A DNA stretch of 64,000 nucleotides from Glandiceps talaboti (GCF_964340395.1 NW_027554296.1:35001-99000), one strand, 5' to 3'. Positions 23,560 through 36,149 are shown, counted from the first letter of the stretch. A program made the numbers and translations. Notes: generated by a model from the sequence alone, not told the origin.

Positions 23560-24517
23560 ACATTCCGTTCAGTCAACTGAAATGCACGATTGACTACGTC
23601 AGAGACCCAGGTCCATGATATCTGAAGACGTCATCTGCGTAAAACCTGAAGTTGAAATGGATCATTGTGACAATAGCTCCATATAAATGGATGCAGAAAC
23701 ATTTTAATACTATGTGTCTATGAGATTTAAGCTACCATTTGTGGCTATTTTATACAGTAACACAGAAAGTTTTTTTTTGCAGGAAAAAGCACATAAGTAA
23801 GTAAGTGAGTGAGTGAGTGAGTGAGTGAGTGAGTGAGTGAGTGAGTTAGTGAACTGTGACAGACAGGCAGACAAACAAATAAACAAACAAACACATATGT
23901 ACGTACGTACGTACAGGCCTGTATAATACTATTGAAATAATATACTATGTTTCTATATATCTATACAAACACCATTATAGGTATATTATGTCAATTATCA
24001 TGACTATGAACCACTTAGTACCAGTTTATGGCTTTCAATGAATAAAAAGAAGTAAAAAGAACTTCAGTAGGTCTCAGTAGGTGAAATGAATTACAAAATT
24101 TACGTTTTAGCATTGAACCTAATCTGAATGACTATTTCCACAGTTGCAGTTGACCTCTAGGTGGCAGTATGATCACTGCAGCCAATTATAAATGTTTGGT
24201 ACTGTGTGCCCCTATCTCTGGTTGATCTTGATTTGGGATTACAGTGTCAGATGTTGATATCCTCTGTGATCTTTCTTAAAAATACATGCTAGAATGTGTC
24301 AATATAAAATGGAAATGGAGTCCCAGTCAATGTTATGCTTGTATAGTATTGAGTGTTTAGCTAAAGGAACATCACATACACTATTGTGTGAGTGTAACAT
24401 GATTATTAAAGTGGCACAGGCTGACAATCATATATGTCTGTAAACGTGAAAATACTTACAAAACCTTCAATGTACTTAATATTCTAGTATAATGTTAATG
24501 TTGATGTATACCTTCTA

Positions 24518-25361
24518 TGACATCACAATTTGTGTTCTGATATTCTTAGAACTGTTGATTACATAATAATATGGAGTTCCTGTACATAATAAATTATGTC
24601 ATCAGATCATTTATAAGTTATTACCCGGTTTCAGTTCAGTCAATTGCAAGTAATCATTATTGGGGTGTACAATGTTGGTATGCATCAGTAAGTAGAATAC
24701 CGTGAAAACTTTATAAAAAAATACATCCCCAAAAACATAAATTCAGCTTGTTCCCCTTTAATGATTCTGGATTCTGGGATTTCCATGTTACCAATTTTCA
24801 ATTTTCTTTCTTACAATTATATATATACCCGTAATTCCTCAGGTTAGCGCCCTGGGCGGTTTCAAGCCCCCCAGACCCCCAAGTTGGGGTTGGGCGGTTT
24901 CCTGCGTACCCTATTTTCGCTGTGACCAAAACAATGCCTCATACATACTATGAGTGTTGCAAATGTGGAGTCTGAATACACTGATCAAAAGCTCCGACAA
25001 TTCTGACTGGATGATAGATGTCTTGAAACAGAATACACATGTGCTGGAAACATATAATGTTGCAATCTTTCATTTTCACTCAATTCTACTATCAAACCAA
25101 CACACATTGATAAAAACCATGAGCGGTCCCTTTGATGTAATCTCTGCATTTATTAACATTGATAAAACGATTTCCAAGTAAAAAGTACCAAACATTGTCG
25201 GAAGACATGAAAATTAGAATTTACATTAGGTAATGCAGGAATTGGTAATGGCTTCTCCTCTGTGACAGCACAGCTGTTTTTAATGTATATTGGATCGTGA
25301 CACATGATATTGTACATGTAGTATTATGTACCCAGTCCATGTAACAAAGAATTCAAAATCG
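24518..25361. other. Intergenic, no gene seen
   Basis: Contains a short motif GTAATTCCTCAGGTTAGCGC at about 24830, next to a TA run. A similar motif lies in the opposite orientation at about 28435-28465. A 75-codon ORF at 24954-25181 has no support. Confidence 0.4.
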
Positions 25362-25377
25362 GAACAGTTGCGGGGCA

Positions 25378-25492
25378 AAGTGCTAGATCTAGCACTTCGC
25401 CATTTTTTGACAAAGTGCTAGATCTAGCACTTTAGCGAAAAGTGGCGAAGTGCTAGATCTAGCACTTCAACAAAGAGTGGCAAAGTGCTAGG
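25378..25492. repeat. Left arm: palindrome array, 35-bp period
   Basis: AAGTGCTAGATCTAGCACTT occurs at 25378, 25413 and 25448, with a degenerate fourth at 25483. The spacing is exactly 35 bp. The spacers (for example CGCCATTTTTTGACA) also recur in the right arm in inverted order. Confidence 0.95.
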
Positions 25493-26598
25493 TCGTCGGT
25501 AAATATGTCATGTTATACCGGTAATGGACATGTTATTACTCTCAGTGTAAAATGTTACTTCCCGTGTTAACGACCTTAGAGTTTGATTTTCCGTATGTTT
25601 TACCAATGCACAAACAAGTTTCTACTTCGTAATTTTCAGTAACGTTCAGTTTTGTATTTTTTCGATGTTCTATGCGGCGAAAACTACAGCACGTGGTCGT
25701 TTCCCTTCCACGTTTCGTAATCCTTACAACGGCTTGACACCACTACCAACAACCGCAGACCGCCATTTTGACAGCTGTCACGTCAAATAACGCACTCCCA
25801 TATACAGTCGAAACTACGAACATTTTGTTCGGCGTGCGTCACAGACTTCAACTATAGCACGCAGTCATTTCGTCGGAACCACGTTTCGTACTCCGTAGTT
25901 GACAACGGCGTGACACCACACAGTCGAAACTTCGAAGATTTCAGGAAGTAGAAACATTTAGTTCGGCGTGTGTCACAGACTTCATACTGCAGATTTAATG
26001 GCAGTGACATTTGTAACATTGCATGACAAAGATATAATATAAAGGAAAACTGAATTTCTTGGTGTGTGTGTGTGTGTGTGGGGGGGGGGGGGTTAGTGTG
26101 TCTAGATGCGAGAGCGAAGATTTTTCTTGATCGTTGAACACGAAAATAAAGTCTGGGTGTAAGTTTATATCATGTTCACTATATTTCTATTGAATAGATA
26201 GATTCACTTCTTTCAGTATTATCAGATCGTTTATAGATGACAAAAAATATTGCTATCGAAAACGTAAGTGCGAAAACATATTCGTGTGAACAATTTTAAT
26301 TTCAGCCCTTCATTGCTGTAAATATTTTGATAGAAATCTATAAATAACCCGTCACTACTGTTTTGTAAATTCCATGTACTTGGTACTGCCAACTTCTTTA
26401 TTGAAAACAACGACAATAAATAATCCATGACTTCGCCAGATCTCAAGTAAACCATCACATTACTGTTTACTGATTTTTTTTGCATTCCTAGACAATCACC
26501 AACTTCAATATCGTCCCTTATGTAATTCCTGGTCGCTCAGAAATTATACTCCAATGTGGGATAAAGATTTCAGTGATTTTCAAATTTATTTCAAGACG

Positions 26599-26928
26599 TT
26601 ATGATTGATATATCTTTCCCGCTCTAAAATAGACATGGTATAAGAAATACTGAGTGGCTAGTCCTTGTTTACAGAGTAGATTGCAGATTCTGAAGTACAG
26701 TCCCGCCCACAGGCACTCCCGAGATATGTATGATATCAGAATGTTTCTATCAGAATACAATACAATGTCGATAATATCGATGATATTGACGTGTTTTAGC
26801 CAATTGTATATGAAAGGGGTAAAATAATAACACTTGTTTCTGTGATCGCGCAAGTCCATCCAAGGTATTGACAAGGCATGTTTGTAACAGAACACACAAC
26901 CCCCGGGACACAACCGTACGTACGGCAA
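26599..26928 (-). CDS. Unsupported 109-aa ORF inside the palindrome element
   Basis: An open frame (starts MPYVRLCPGG) rich in Tyr, Ile and Cys. A second minus-strand frame of 84 codons follows at 26231-26485. Neither matches a transposase signature that I recognise and no splice or promoter evidence ties them together. They are listed because they are the longest frames in the element and could be cargo or decayed coding sequence. Confidence 0.13.
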   Translation of the reverse strand: MPYVRLCPGGCVFCYKHALSIPWMDLRDHRNKCYYFTPFIYNWLKHVNIIDIIDIVLYSDRNILISYISRECLWAGLYFRICNLLCKQGLATQYFLYHVYFRAGKIYQS

Positions 26929-27123
26929 CGTGAAGTTTCAACCGGCCGTTTTACTCGGCAAACATTTAACAAACTTCAGATAAATCGTGTCGTTGTTACA
27001 ATCGGCCAAAGATAAGTTTTGGAGTCGATCGTGCGCCACACGACCATGTACACGGACTACTGACATGGCGCATGTATGTGACATTTATCGACCACGTTAT
27101 ATCAAGCCGTTGGAGGCGCTTCG

Positions 27124-27248
27124 TTGTTTACAGTCCCGCACTTCGTTGTTTTCTGGCGAAGTGCTAGATCTAGCACTTCGGCGAAAACTGACGAAGTGCT
27201 AGATCTAGCACTTTGTCAAAAAGTGGCGAAGTGCTAGATCTAGCACTT
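27124..27248. repeat. Right arm: palindrome array, 35-bp period
   Basis: The same 20-bp palindrome occurs at 27159, 27194 and 27229, again exactly 35 bp apart, with a degenerate remnant around 27124-27143. The arm mirrors the left arm at 25378-25492. Confidence 0.95.
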
Positions 27249-27264
27249 TGCCCCGCAACTGTTC

Positions 27265-28562
27265 AATTTTGGACCATTTAGCTACCTCCCCAGTCCCATG
27301 ACGATAAAGACGTAATTACATGTAAGTGTTGACAACATTCAATGCATGGTCAGTGAATAGCTCTGCCAGTATCATATACCCAACGTGATTGGGTGAAATT
27401 ACTCACTTTTTTGTAAGCTGCGATCCTATTGGTCATATATGACGTAGTGACCTAATTACATTAATTATTTCACAACATGGCGACTTGTAAAAAGACTAGC
27501 GCAGCGATCACACTTGGAGGTTGGAATGCGCCGTATACAGTCATCTTATGAAGGGAAATATACATTTTTAGCAATGCTACATTCCTAGAAAGAATACTGA
27601 TGTTTCTGTGATGTAAATAGCAGATTGAATTACGACATACCGTCATAGGAAGAATTGAAGCTTCGTATGTTGATGTGAGTCCACCCACGTGGAATATGTT
27701 TACAGTTACACATCGTTGTATGTACATGTACTACAAAATATACCAATGCATGCCAAGTCAGTCATTTTCTAAATCCTCCAAAATAATATAGATTAAAAAA
27801 TGAAATTCTTCAGTTGTCCCCCCCCCCCCTATTTTGAACTAAATCCCAAAAAAATTTATGCAAAAAGGGGGGGGGGGATCAATCATTATAAGGTGTATTA
27901 TCATTCGTATGTAGCCTGCACAACTTCAAATTTATTGTGAGGGAAACCCCCAGCTGTTGTCCCATGAGAGTTACATGAATTTTGATTAAAAGTATACCTT
28001 GTCAATCATTTATTAGCTTAGGTATCATACTGCCTTATCATTGGTATGAATATTATACAAACGCTAACTTGTTGCCAAGTAGACCTCTGTAGTAGACCGA
28101 CTACTTTTGCGACAGTCCCAAGAGAATTACGTGAATAAATTACGTGCTTGTCAATCATTCAACTCTCATTACAATGCAGTCTCATTATTGCCCCAACACA
28201 CATTAGCACTGGCGGTGTCTCAAAGGGGGCAAACATCTTTGGCGGTACGTCAAAATAACGATGAATAAACAATGCAAGGTCAGATTGTGAATGAATTTTT
28301 AGGCGCATGAATGCGGAAGAACGGGAAGAACAAAAATTTCATTCGTCACATACCAGGAGGGGGGGGGGGGGGCGGTTTCCCGTAACTTTGCCAAAAGTCG
28401 ACATTGTAAAAAAGAAAGGCCTGGGCGCTTGCCCGTGTGAGGGCGCAAACCCGAGGAATTACTTATATATATATACACACACACAAAATACACAAGTTAT
28501 GGTACGGAGCCGTTACTCAGAGTTTCACGCTTGAATGCGATCTTCGGACAAAGATCAATTAC
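27265..28562. other. Intergenic; weak promoter-like patch at 27.43-27.55 kb
   Basis: ATTGG (an inverted CCAAT box, about 27430) and TGACGTAG (CRE-like) precede an ATG in good Kozak context (CAACATGGCG) at 27476. That frame is only 24 codons and has no clear donor, so a gene cannot be claimed. The stretch also carries long C and G runs at about 27820, 27866 and 28361. Confidence 0.3.
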
Positions 28563-28690
28563 TACCAAACCAGAGTGACTGTAGAGTTTCAATTACTACC
28601 AAACCAGAGTGACTAGTTTCAATTACTACCAAACCAGAGTGACTATAGCATTTCAATTACTACCAAACCAGAGTGACTATAGTTTCAATT
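28563..28690. repeat. Short tandem repeat, 4 units of 29-34 bp
   Basis: CAATTACTACCAAACCAGAG followed by TGACT recurs four times, with small length differences at the unit junctions (CTGTAGAGTTT, CTAGTTT, CTATAGCATTT, CTATAGTTT). Confidence 0.9.
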
Positions 28691-28855
28691 AGTCACCACA
28701 ATATTTTTTACATCTCACTCAGTATTTTTTGTCATGAATAACACAAACAAAATGCAGACACTGATAGCATGCACGTACATAAAATGTTACAAATTATTCT
28801 GTGTGAACACAATTAAACAGTTTTGAATTTGAGTCTTTCTTGTTTCATCCAACAG

Positions 28856-30020
<1,165 letters not shown>

Positions 30021-30466
30021 ACTGAATCTTAGATTTCAGATCATACTATTCGATAAACACTGCTGTCAAGGGGGGGGGGGTGCACGGGGAATCGGAGACG
30101 ACTAACATTATATTTCAAAATTATATGTTAGATTGTAAGTTATATTTTATACGATATTATCGCATAGTAATACTGTAGGCCACAGTTCGGGCTTCTGGGC
30201 GATCAGTGATTTATCATATAAAAGATGCTAATACTATTATTTTCTGTGAGCCTCCTCCAAGATTTCAGACAATATTGTTTGATAAAAAAAACCTATTGCG
30301 GTGGTCTGGTTGATGAGCAATGCCCAATAATACAGTATAATATTAGTTGTTAGACTTTAACTTATATTTTAGACAGTGTTATCCGATAAAAAATGTTCGT
30401 TATGGTCCGAGTAAAAAGCAAGGTCTAATATTAGAGAAATTAGACTCTCACTTAAATCATGCAGAC
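30021..30466. other. Non-coding tract downstream of the P450 exons
   Basis: Contains a G run at about 30070 and the partly repeated phrase TTAGATTTTAGAC / TTAGACTTTAAC, which spaces three diverged units between 30010 and 30380. No further P450 exon was recognised. Confidence 0.4.
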
Positions 30467-30701
<235 letters not shown>

Positions 30702-31939
30702 CAAATAATCAAACACAAATACACAATCATTTCTAAAGTGAACCATTCTTGTTTGGGACTACATAACAGGGCTATATTGCACTTTTCCTATCATGTCACT
30801 GTGGAACTGTCATGGCTCTCCCAGTCAGTCCACAGGCTATCCCATACATAGCACCTACAGGCTCTGTGTGAGTAAACGTCTCCGACTGTTCAAGGTGTTA
30901 CTCCAGGCCGAGTCACCAAAATTCGCACTGGTCTTGTGAGTGACACACAACTGAGTGATACAGCCTACCCATTGACACCCAACCTGGGTTTGAGTGTGTC
31001 AGAGAAATATATGTATCTCCTGTTCCCAATGGGATTTGAACCCAAGACGTGAATCTAAGTGTTACGTTTCATCGTCAGATCAAATTTGTTGCATGTGTAA
31101 CAAGTGCATTTAAGCTTATCTTTCAATTTTTCATTCATTTATATACACACTGCCTTCATTAATTATTTTGTATGGGCATGGTATTTCTGTTATTGTACAT
31201 GTTGATTTTGTGTCAGGTGACACGTTTTTTGGCACCCTACTATTTTTGTCACCCAAAGTTATACATTTAGCACAGCCTTTTCACCACAAGATGATGTTTG
31301 CTGATACACACACAGACACACAGACACACACACATTATTGAACCTGAGATGTTCAGTTGTGATAATAACAATAACTTTATTTACAACAAAAAATAACAAA
31401 TAATAATTTGAATAATAACAAAAATAATAATAATATTAATATAATAATACAATTTAATAGTATAAGTACAAAGTATTCCAGGTGAAGAAAGTTTAATCTA
31501 ATTAAGGTATTATCAAAAGCTGTCACTGACCTTACAAGTTACAAAATTTGACCACATTTTCATGAAATAGTATCACAGTAGGAATGAGTTGACTGATTCA
31601 TCTCATAGCGTCAGAAACTTGGTAAACTATGAGACCTTTGAACAAGTGACCTAACAGCCTGAATAGAAACACTTTTTTTTTTTTTTTCATGACTGTGTAA
31701 AAGTGGTTCTGCTGTTCAGCTCTTCCACTGTACAGTTTCATTTTAGCAGTGTAATAAAATAGTTAGTGGTATCACACTATAGAACACATTTCACACAGAA
31801 AGTTGATAAAATATTGTACATTTATATTACAGTCACCATATTAAAAAAATTCTATTTTAACCCTAATTTTGCATATCTAAAATAGTGCCAATGTGTTGTA
31901 GCACAACTGTAGTTTTTACATTTTTTACATTTTTGGAAT
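30702..31939. other. Intergenic with a repeat remnant
   Basis: At 31305-31365, a CACA run followed by GAACCTGAGATGTTCAG resembles the hairpin 3' ends of the CA-type Helitron-like repeats. An AATAATAATA-rich tract follows at 31360-31460. No gene was seen. Confidence 0.4.
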
Positions 31940-32292
31940 GTTTATACACTTGTCTGTTAAGTCTGTTTAGTCCTTTTGGAATTAAAGGTTTTTGACCAAA
32001 AGTACACATTTTCTGTACCTAATTTGCATATCACAGCCACTGGTAATATTATCATGTAATGAAAAATTCGTAATCTGAACACCAGCGAGAATGTTCCAAT
32101 CAAATTTCAACCCAACCTGCACAGTACTTTTTGAGTCTACATTTTCTGACCAAAAATCACCTTTTTGACCCATTAAATCACTAATCGATGGTAAGATCAT
32201 ATTTATTTCAAAAATTTTCCAACTAGACACCCAACGTAATATATCCATCAAATATCATGGCAATTGGATCAGTGGTGTTTGACTTTAAGTTG

Positions 32293-32327
<35 letters not shown>

Positions 32328-32384
32328 GCACACTTTGCCATGTTTATAGCATTACTTAACATAAGAAGTTTAGTTATGCTAAAC
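31940..32384 (+). mobile_element. Helitron-like CA-type repeat, 3' portion
   Basis: It contains the family's body words (TTTTTGACCAAAA, CTAATTTGCATATCAC, CAAATTTCAACCC), then (CA)n at 32293-32325, then a stem-loop at 32348-32380 (AGCATTACTTAAC, loop, GTTTAGTTATGCT) ending in GCTAAA. The order matches 47.6-48.14 kb and 59.7-60.16 kb. It has no coding capacity. Confidence 0.7.
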
Positions 32385-33170
32385 AATTACTTATTTGTTG
32401 GGTGTGTGTCATAGTCTTCTACACAATATACTAATAACCAATGTTGACAATCGGTTGATCCTAACGCAAATTTGAAAATGACAAAATTTATAGTTGATGC
32501 ATGACGGAAATATTTCAGCATGGGGTACACATTAGTCCGTGTTTTTGACAGAATAATGTAATTTGGCTACAAACTAACTTCACAATCACAACTCCAATCT
32601 ACAGTGTTAGTCTGAGTACCATACTTCTAGTATGGATTGACTCACTCTACTTTACATGCATGCAGTAGATGTATACTTCCATGCAATTTCTCATGTTCAA
32701 AATAAGATTGTTCAATGATTTTTTATCCATATGTTTTGAAATTATGAAAGGCCAAAGCTGTTTGATGATGTATTTAAATTTGTCACATTTATGAAATCTG
32801 TGTGTAATTGCCAAAATAAGTTGGCCCAGACTGTTGCTCGCTAACATCAACTCACATCACTGCATAAGTACTCCTGAACAGCTCTTTGGGTACAGGGAGG
32901 TGATCTGAAGTATAAACATCATGTGTACTACATGGTCAAGTTTCTCTGTCTGGTGGCACACTGACTACTGCGTAGTAGTATTCATATAGAGAACACTGAT
33001 GTGGATGTCCAATTGATTTTGAATGGGGGAGGGGGAGGGGGGGGGGCTAGAAGAAAAAAATATATATAATGTGTATTTGCACGTATGTAATTATAAATTT
33101 AAGAGTCTCAGAGTAAAACGGAGTAGACGTTAAAGTGCCTAAAATCAAATTAAGATGTATAACGCAAGTC
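32385..33170. other. Intergenic, no gene seen
   Basis: AT-rich with a G run at about 33020-33045. No supported ORF. Confidence 0.5.
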
Positions 33171-33375
33171 AAGGCATTTTATAGTCCATGACGGACAAAG
33201 ACTTCCCTGTGAGGGAAAGTGAGAATTAGATGTGAATTGTAGAATACTATGTACCATGTGAGTCAAGGCATTTTATAGTCAATGAGGGACAAAGACTTCC
33301 CTGTGAGGGAAAGTGAGAATTGGATGTGAATTGTAGAATAATATGTACCATGTGAGTCAAGGCATTTTACAGTCA
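33171..33375. repeat. 94-bp tandem repeat, left part
   Basis: CAAGGCATTTTATAGTC recurs at about 33170, 33264 and 33358 (94-bp period), with TGAGGGACAAAGACTTCCC in each unit. The array is interrupted after 33376 by a 1,030-bp insertion and resumes at 34407. Confidence 0.93.
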
Positions 33376-33376
33376 A

Positions 33377-34406
33377 CAAGTCATTGAGAATGACATAGTC
33401 CTCGCTATAATTGGGTTTTAAGGAATTATCACTACTCTGATCACGCAACAACATTTGTGAACCTAAAACAAACAGACTTAGATATGTTGTGTGTGCTTGT
33501 TGGACATGGAATATGCCTCCAACAATAAAGGATTGGTTGGGTATGGGGGATCATATCACGATGAAAATGGAGTCTGAGTTATGGCTTTGGACATGGAAAA
33601 TTCACAAACAAAATGGCTGCCAGAAAGCCATATGGGATCGTATTACGACGAAAATGGATATGCACATGTATGTCATAGAACACTGTCCTAATACCAACTT
33701 TAAATGAGATCTGTTCAAGCATGTCTGAGCTATGCCTTTGGACATGAAAATTCGCAAACAAAATGGCTACCAGGCAGCCATATTGGATCGTATCACAACG
33801 AAAATGGATATGCACATGTATGTCATAGAACACTGTCCTAATACCAACTTTGAATGAGATCTGTTTAAGCATGTCTGAGTTAGGCTTTGGACATGGAAAA
33901 TTCACAAACAAAATGGCTGGCAGGCAGCCATATTGGATCGTATCACGACGAAAATGGATATACACATGTATGTCATAGAACACTGTCCTAATACCAACTT
34001 TGAATGAGATCTGTTCAAGCATGTCTGAGTTATGACTTTGGACATGGAAAATTCGCAAACAAAATGGCTACCAGGCAACCATATTGGATCGTATCACAAT
34101 GAAAATGGATATGCACATGTATGTCATAGAACACTGTCCTAATACCAACTTTAAATGAGATCTGTTCAAGCATGTCTGAGTTATGGCTTTAGACAGGAAA
34201 AATTCGCAAACAAAATGGTTGCTAGGCGGCCATATTGGATCGTATCATAAAACAAATTGACGTGCATATGTATGCCATGGTATGTTGCTCCTGTACCAAG
34301 TTTGAAAAAAATCGGTCCAGGCATCTCCAAGAAACAGCTGCGGACGGACGGACAGACAGAACCCAATCCATAAGTCCCCGTTCCGGACTTCGTCCGCGGG
34401 GACTAA
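33377..34406 (+). mobile_element. Helitron-like non-autonomous element inserted in the 94-bp array
   Basis: Uninterrupted 94-bp units read AGTCAATGAGGG. Here the sequence is AGTCAA, 1,030 bp, then TGAGGG, with no target duplication (one-base ambiguity). The 3' end is a GC-rich hairpin (AGTCCCCG...CGGGGACT) followed by TAA, giving a CTAA end with a following T, which fits the Helitron 3' rule. The 5' end is CAAGTCATTGAG rather than the canonical TC. AGTCC(C)CGC occurs near both ends as a short subterminal inverted repeat. The body is five tandem 150-bp units. No Rep/helicase ORF is present. Confidence 0.75.
33570..34250. repeat. 150-bp tandem units inside the Helitron-like element
   Basis: GCACATGTATGTCATAGAAC recurs at about 33662, 33812, 33962 (one substitution) and 34112, and a diverged last unit leads into the hairpin end. 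A 159-codon minus-strand ORF here is a repeat translation. Each unit contains TACCAACTTTxAATGAGATC. Confidence 0.95.
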
Positions 34407-34560
34407 TGAGGGACAAAGACTTCCCTGTGAGGGAAAGTGAGAATTAGATGTGAATTGTAGAATACTATGTACCATGTGAGTCAAGGCATTTTATAGTCAA
34501 TGAGGGACAAAGACTTCCCTGTGAGGGAAAGTGAGAAGCAGTTTGGAACTGTAGAATATG
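34407..34560. repeat. 94-bp tandem repeat, right part
   Basis: Continues the array at 33171-33375 after the insertion, with the same TGAGGGACAAAGACTTCCC and GTGAGGGAAAGTGAGAA words. Confidence 0.92.
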
Positions 34561-34575
34561 TACTAAGAGTGTACT

Positions 34576-35051
34576 TTATATGTTGCAGGTGCAGCTGCAG
34601 TTGGACGGACTACAAAAGAAATTAGAGGAATTAGAAAAAGACGGCAAACGCTACATCTGTGGACAATGCTCTACAAAAGGTGATGGAGCTAGCACAAACA
34701 CCAACATGGAACACAAGGCCACACAAATACTGAATGGATTAAGCAGTGCTGGCCATATTTGAGACAAATGATTTTGGGCAAGAAGCAGGGCACCTTATCA
34801 TTCTGTTGTTGGGAAATAAAGAAGAGGAAGAAATTGCATCAAAAGTGTCTAAGTTCCTTCAACATGGGAAGTGGCCTACCCATTATACTAATCATACTCC
34901 ATATTGTCCGGCCAAAAACTACAGAGAAGACGTGGATGTAAAACCCAGATATTTGAAATGTTATGTTTGTGGTATTGTTAGGAACTTCGCCAGATATTGT
35001 AAAGAAAAAATTCCCTGTGAGATGGAGTCATTAAAATTAAACCTTGAATAA
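34576..35051 (+). pseudogene. Decayed gag-like zinc-knuckle ORF
   Basis: Two overlapping frames (34580-34762 and 34746-35051) form one broken protein. The first gives a leucine/glutamate-rich coiled-coil-like start (LDGLQKKLEELEKDGK) and CGQC. The second ends with CYVCGIVRNFARYC, which has the exact C-x2-C-x4-x-x4-C spacing of a retroelement zinc knuckle but with the His replaced by Asn. An acceptor-like TTATATGTTGCAG precedes it. The DIRS-like RT remnant begins about 540 bp downstream on the same strand, so both may belong to one retroelement. Confidence in the knuckle is moderate, and in a common origin lower. Confidence 0.5.
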
Positions 35052-35589
35052 ATTTCATTCATGTGTTCTCTATTTGAGTGTGAGCTTGTAAGTTAAGATA
35101 TTAGTACTCTGAGACAGGGGTGTGATCACCAAAAGGCATTGCCTTATGACAGCCTGCCTTTTGTAGGATCCTGTCTGGGGTGCCTTCTACATGTAATTAA
35201 AAGGGGTGTTAAAATTTTCTTTCAGTTCGATATTCCAATGTGGGAAATGGAATATAAATGTGCAGTAATGTGAAACCTTCTCTTGGGTGTCTGTTGAGGG
35301 TGCACCCAGGCATGACTCTACGTCTCGGATGTTGAAGCAGTAGCCTAGGGAAAAAATCAACATATCTCCCTGGTACATGACATTAAGAAACCAAAATGAT
35401 TTAATAGCCGTTAAAATACATAATCACGTACATACGTGGGACAAGTTGACAATAGTTGTGAAAAACAAATCATAGACTGGCTATCAGAGGGAATATAGGT
35501 ATCTCACTATGTGACTCCTTGTAAGGGAAATTTTAAGAGCAAGTCTTATAATCATTCATACCCATCACTTATAGTACTTCAAAACAGTC

Positions 35590-36000
35590 CTGGATGTAAA
35601 GACTTTGGCCAGTTTATTTCTACAACTATATCAGACAGATTAAAGTCTGGAGCACTATCAGTGTGAGGGAAAGTTGGAAAGGACCCACCACCACTATTAG
35701 TTATGCCTTTAAACCATGTATGTGCATTGATATGAGATACCTGAGTCTCTGGATAAAATAGGAGGACTTCAAATTAGATCAATGGGTGGAAGTTACAAGA
35801 TATCTAGAACAAGGAGATTTTTCACTTCAAATGTGATGACAAAAGTTGGTATGACCATGTTAAAATATCACACGACAGAAAGCTTTTGGGTTTCAAATGT
35901 GCTGGGATTTGGTATGTGAGCAATACACAGTACCATTCGGGTGGAAATTATCTGCCTTTGTACATCACACCATAAGTACTGTATAACAAATTATGAAAGG
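35590..36000 (+). pseudogene. DIRS-like reverse-transcriptase remnant
   Basis: Conceptual translation in shifting frames gives blocks in the order seen in the RT of DIRS-type (tyrosine-recombinase) retrotransposons: FISTTISDRLKSGALSV, CIDMRYLSLWIK, FKLDQWVEVTRYLEQGDF, FKCDDKSWYDHVKISHD, LLGFKCAGIWYV and VPFGWKLSAFVHHTIS. Stops and frameshifts separate the blocks. DIRS elements encode gag, RT/RNase H and a tyrosine recombinase. No recombinase was recognised here. The catalytic FIDD-type box would fall after 36000 and is not visible. Confidence 0.75.
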
Positions 36001-36149
36001 TCCATAGGAGTGCCATGTATAAATAGATGAAAGGCATGGAGGCCCTTTAGCAGACAACAAGTAACACACCTGAGCCAAAAGGAATTAGTGGAAGTAGCAG
36101 TCTTTATACTGGCAAAATTGTGTGTTGACACAGGATATTTCCAAGCACT

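Larger units (their letters stand above)
19596..24517. repeat. Segmental duplication, copy 2 (with a transposon inside)
   Basis: It is a direct-orientation duplicate of 1052-4209. Removing the 2,034-bp element at 21120-23153 leaves about 2.9 kb that aligns end to end with copy 1. Differences include a net 27-bp in-frame length change near 19628, loss of the 196-bp piece present in copy 1, and different microsatellite lengths. After TACCTTCTA at 24517 the two copies diverge abruptly. Confidence 0.93.
25362..27264. mobile_element. Inverted-repeat element with palindrome-array ends
   Basis: The left end (GAACAGTTGCGGGGCAAAG) and the right end (reverse complement GAACAGTTGCGGGGCAAAG) are identical and run inward for about 130 bp as inverted repeats. 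Each arm is a tandem array with a 35-bp period carrying the perfect 20-bp palindrome AAGTGCTAGATCTAGCACTT. The 1.65-kb centre is CpG-richer than its surroundings near both arms and has a roughly 150-bp direct repeat (CAGTCGAAACTACGAA at about 25805 and CAGTCGAAACTTCGAAG at about 25922). No transposase is recognisable. No clear target-site duplication was found. It resembles a foldback or MITE-type element; no known superfamily is assigned. Confidence 0.8.

Noticed and set aside
24830-24905. GC-rich phrase as a possible first exon
   Set aside because: No open frame with splice signals; better explained as a repeat end.
31010-31075. tRNA-like B box (reverse complement GGGTTCAAATCCC)
   Set aside because: No A box at the right distance and no cloverleaf; at most an old SINE fragment.
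33579-34058. 159-codon minus-strand ORF with three internal repeats
   Set aside because: It is the 150-bp tandem unit of the Helitron-like element read in a chance open frame, because 150 is divisible by three.
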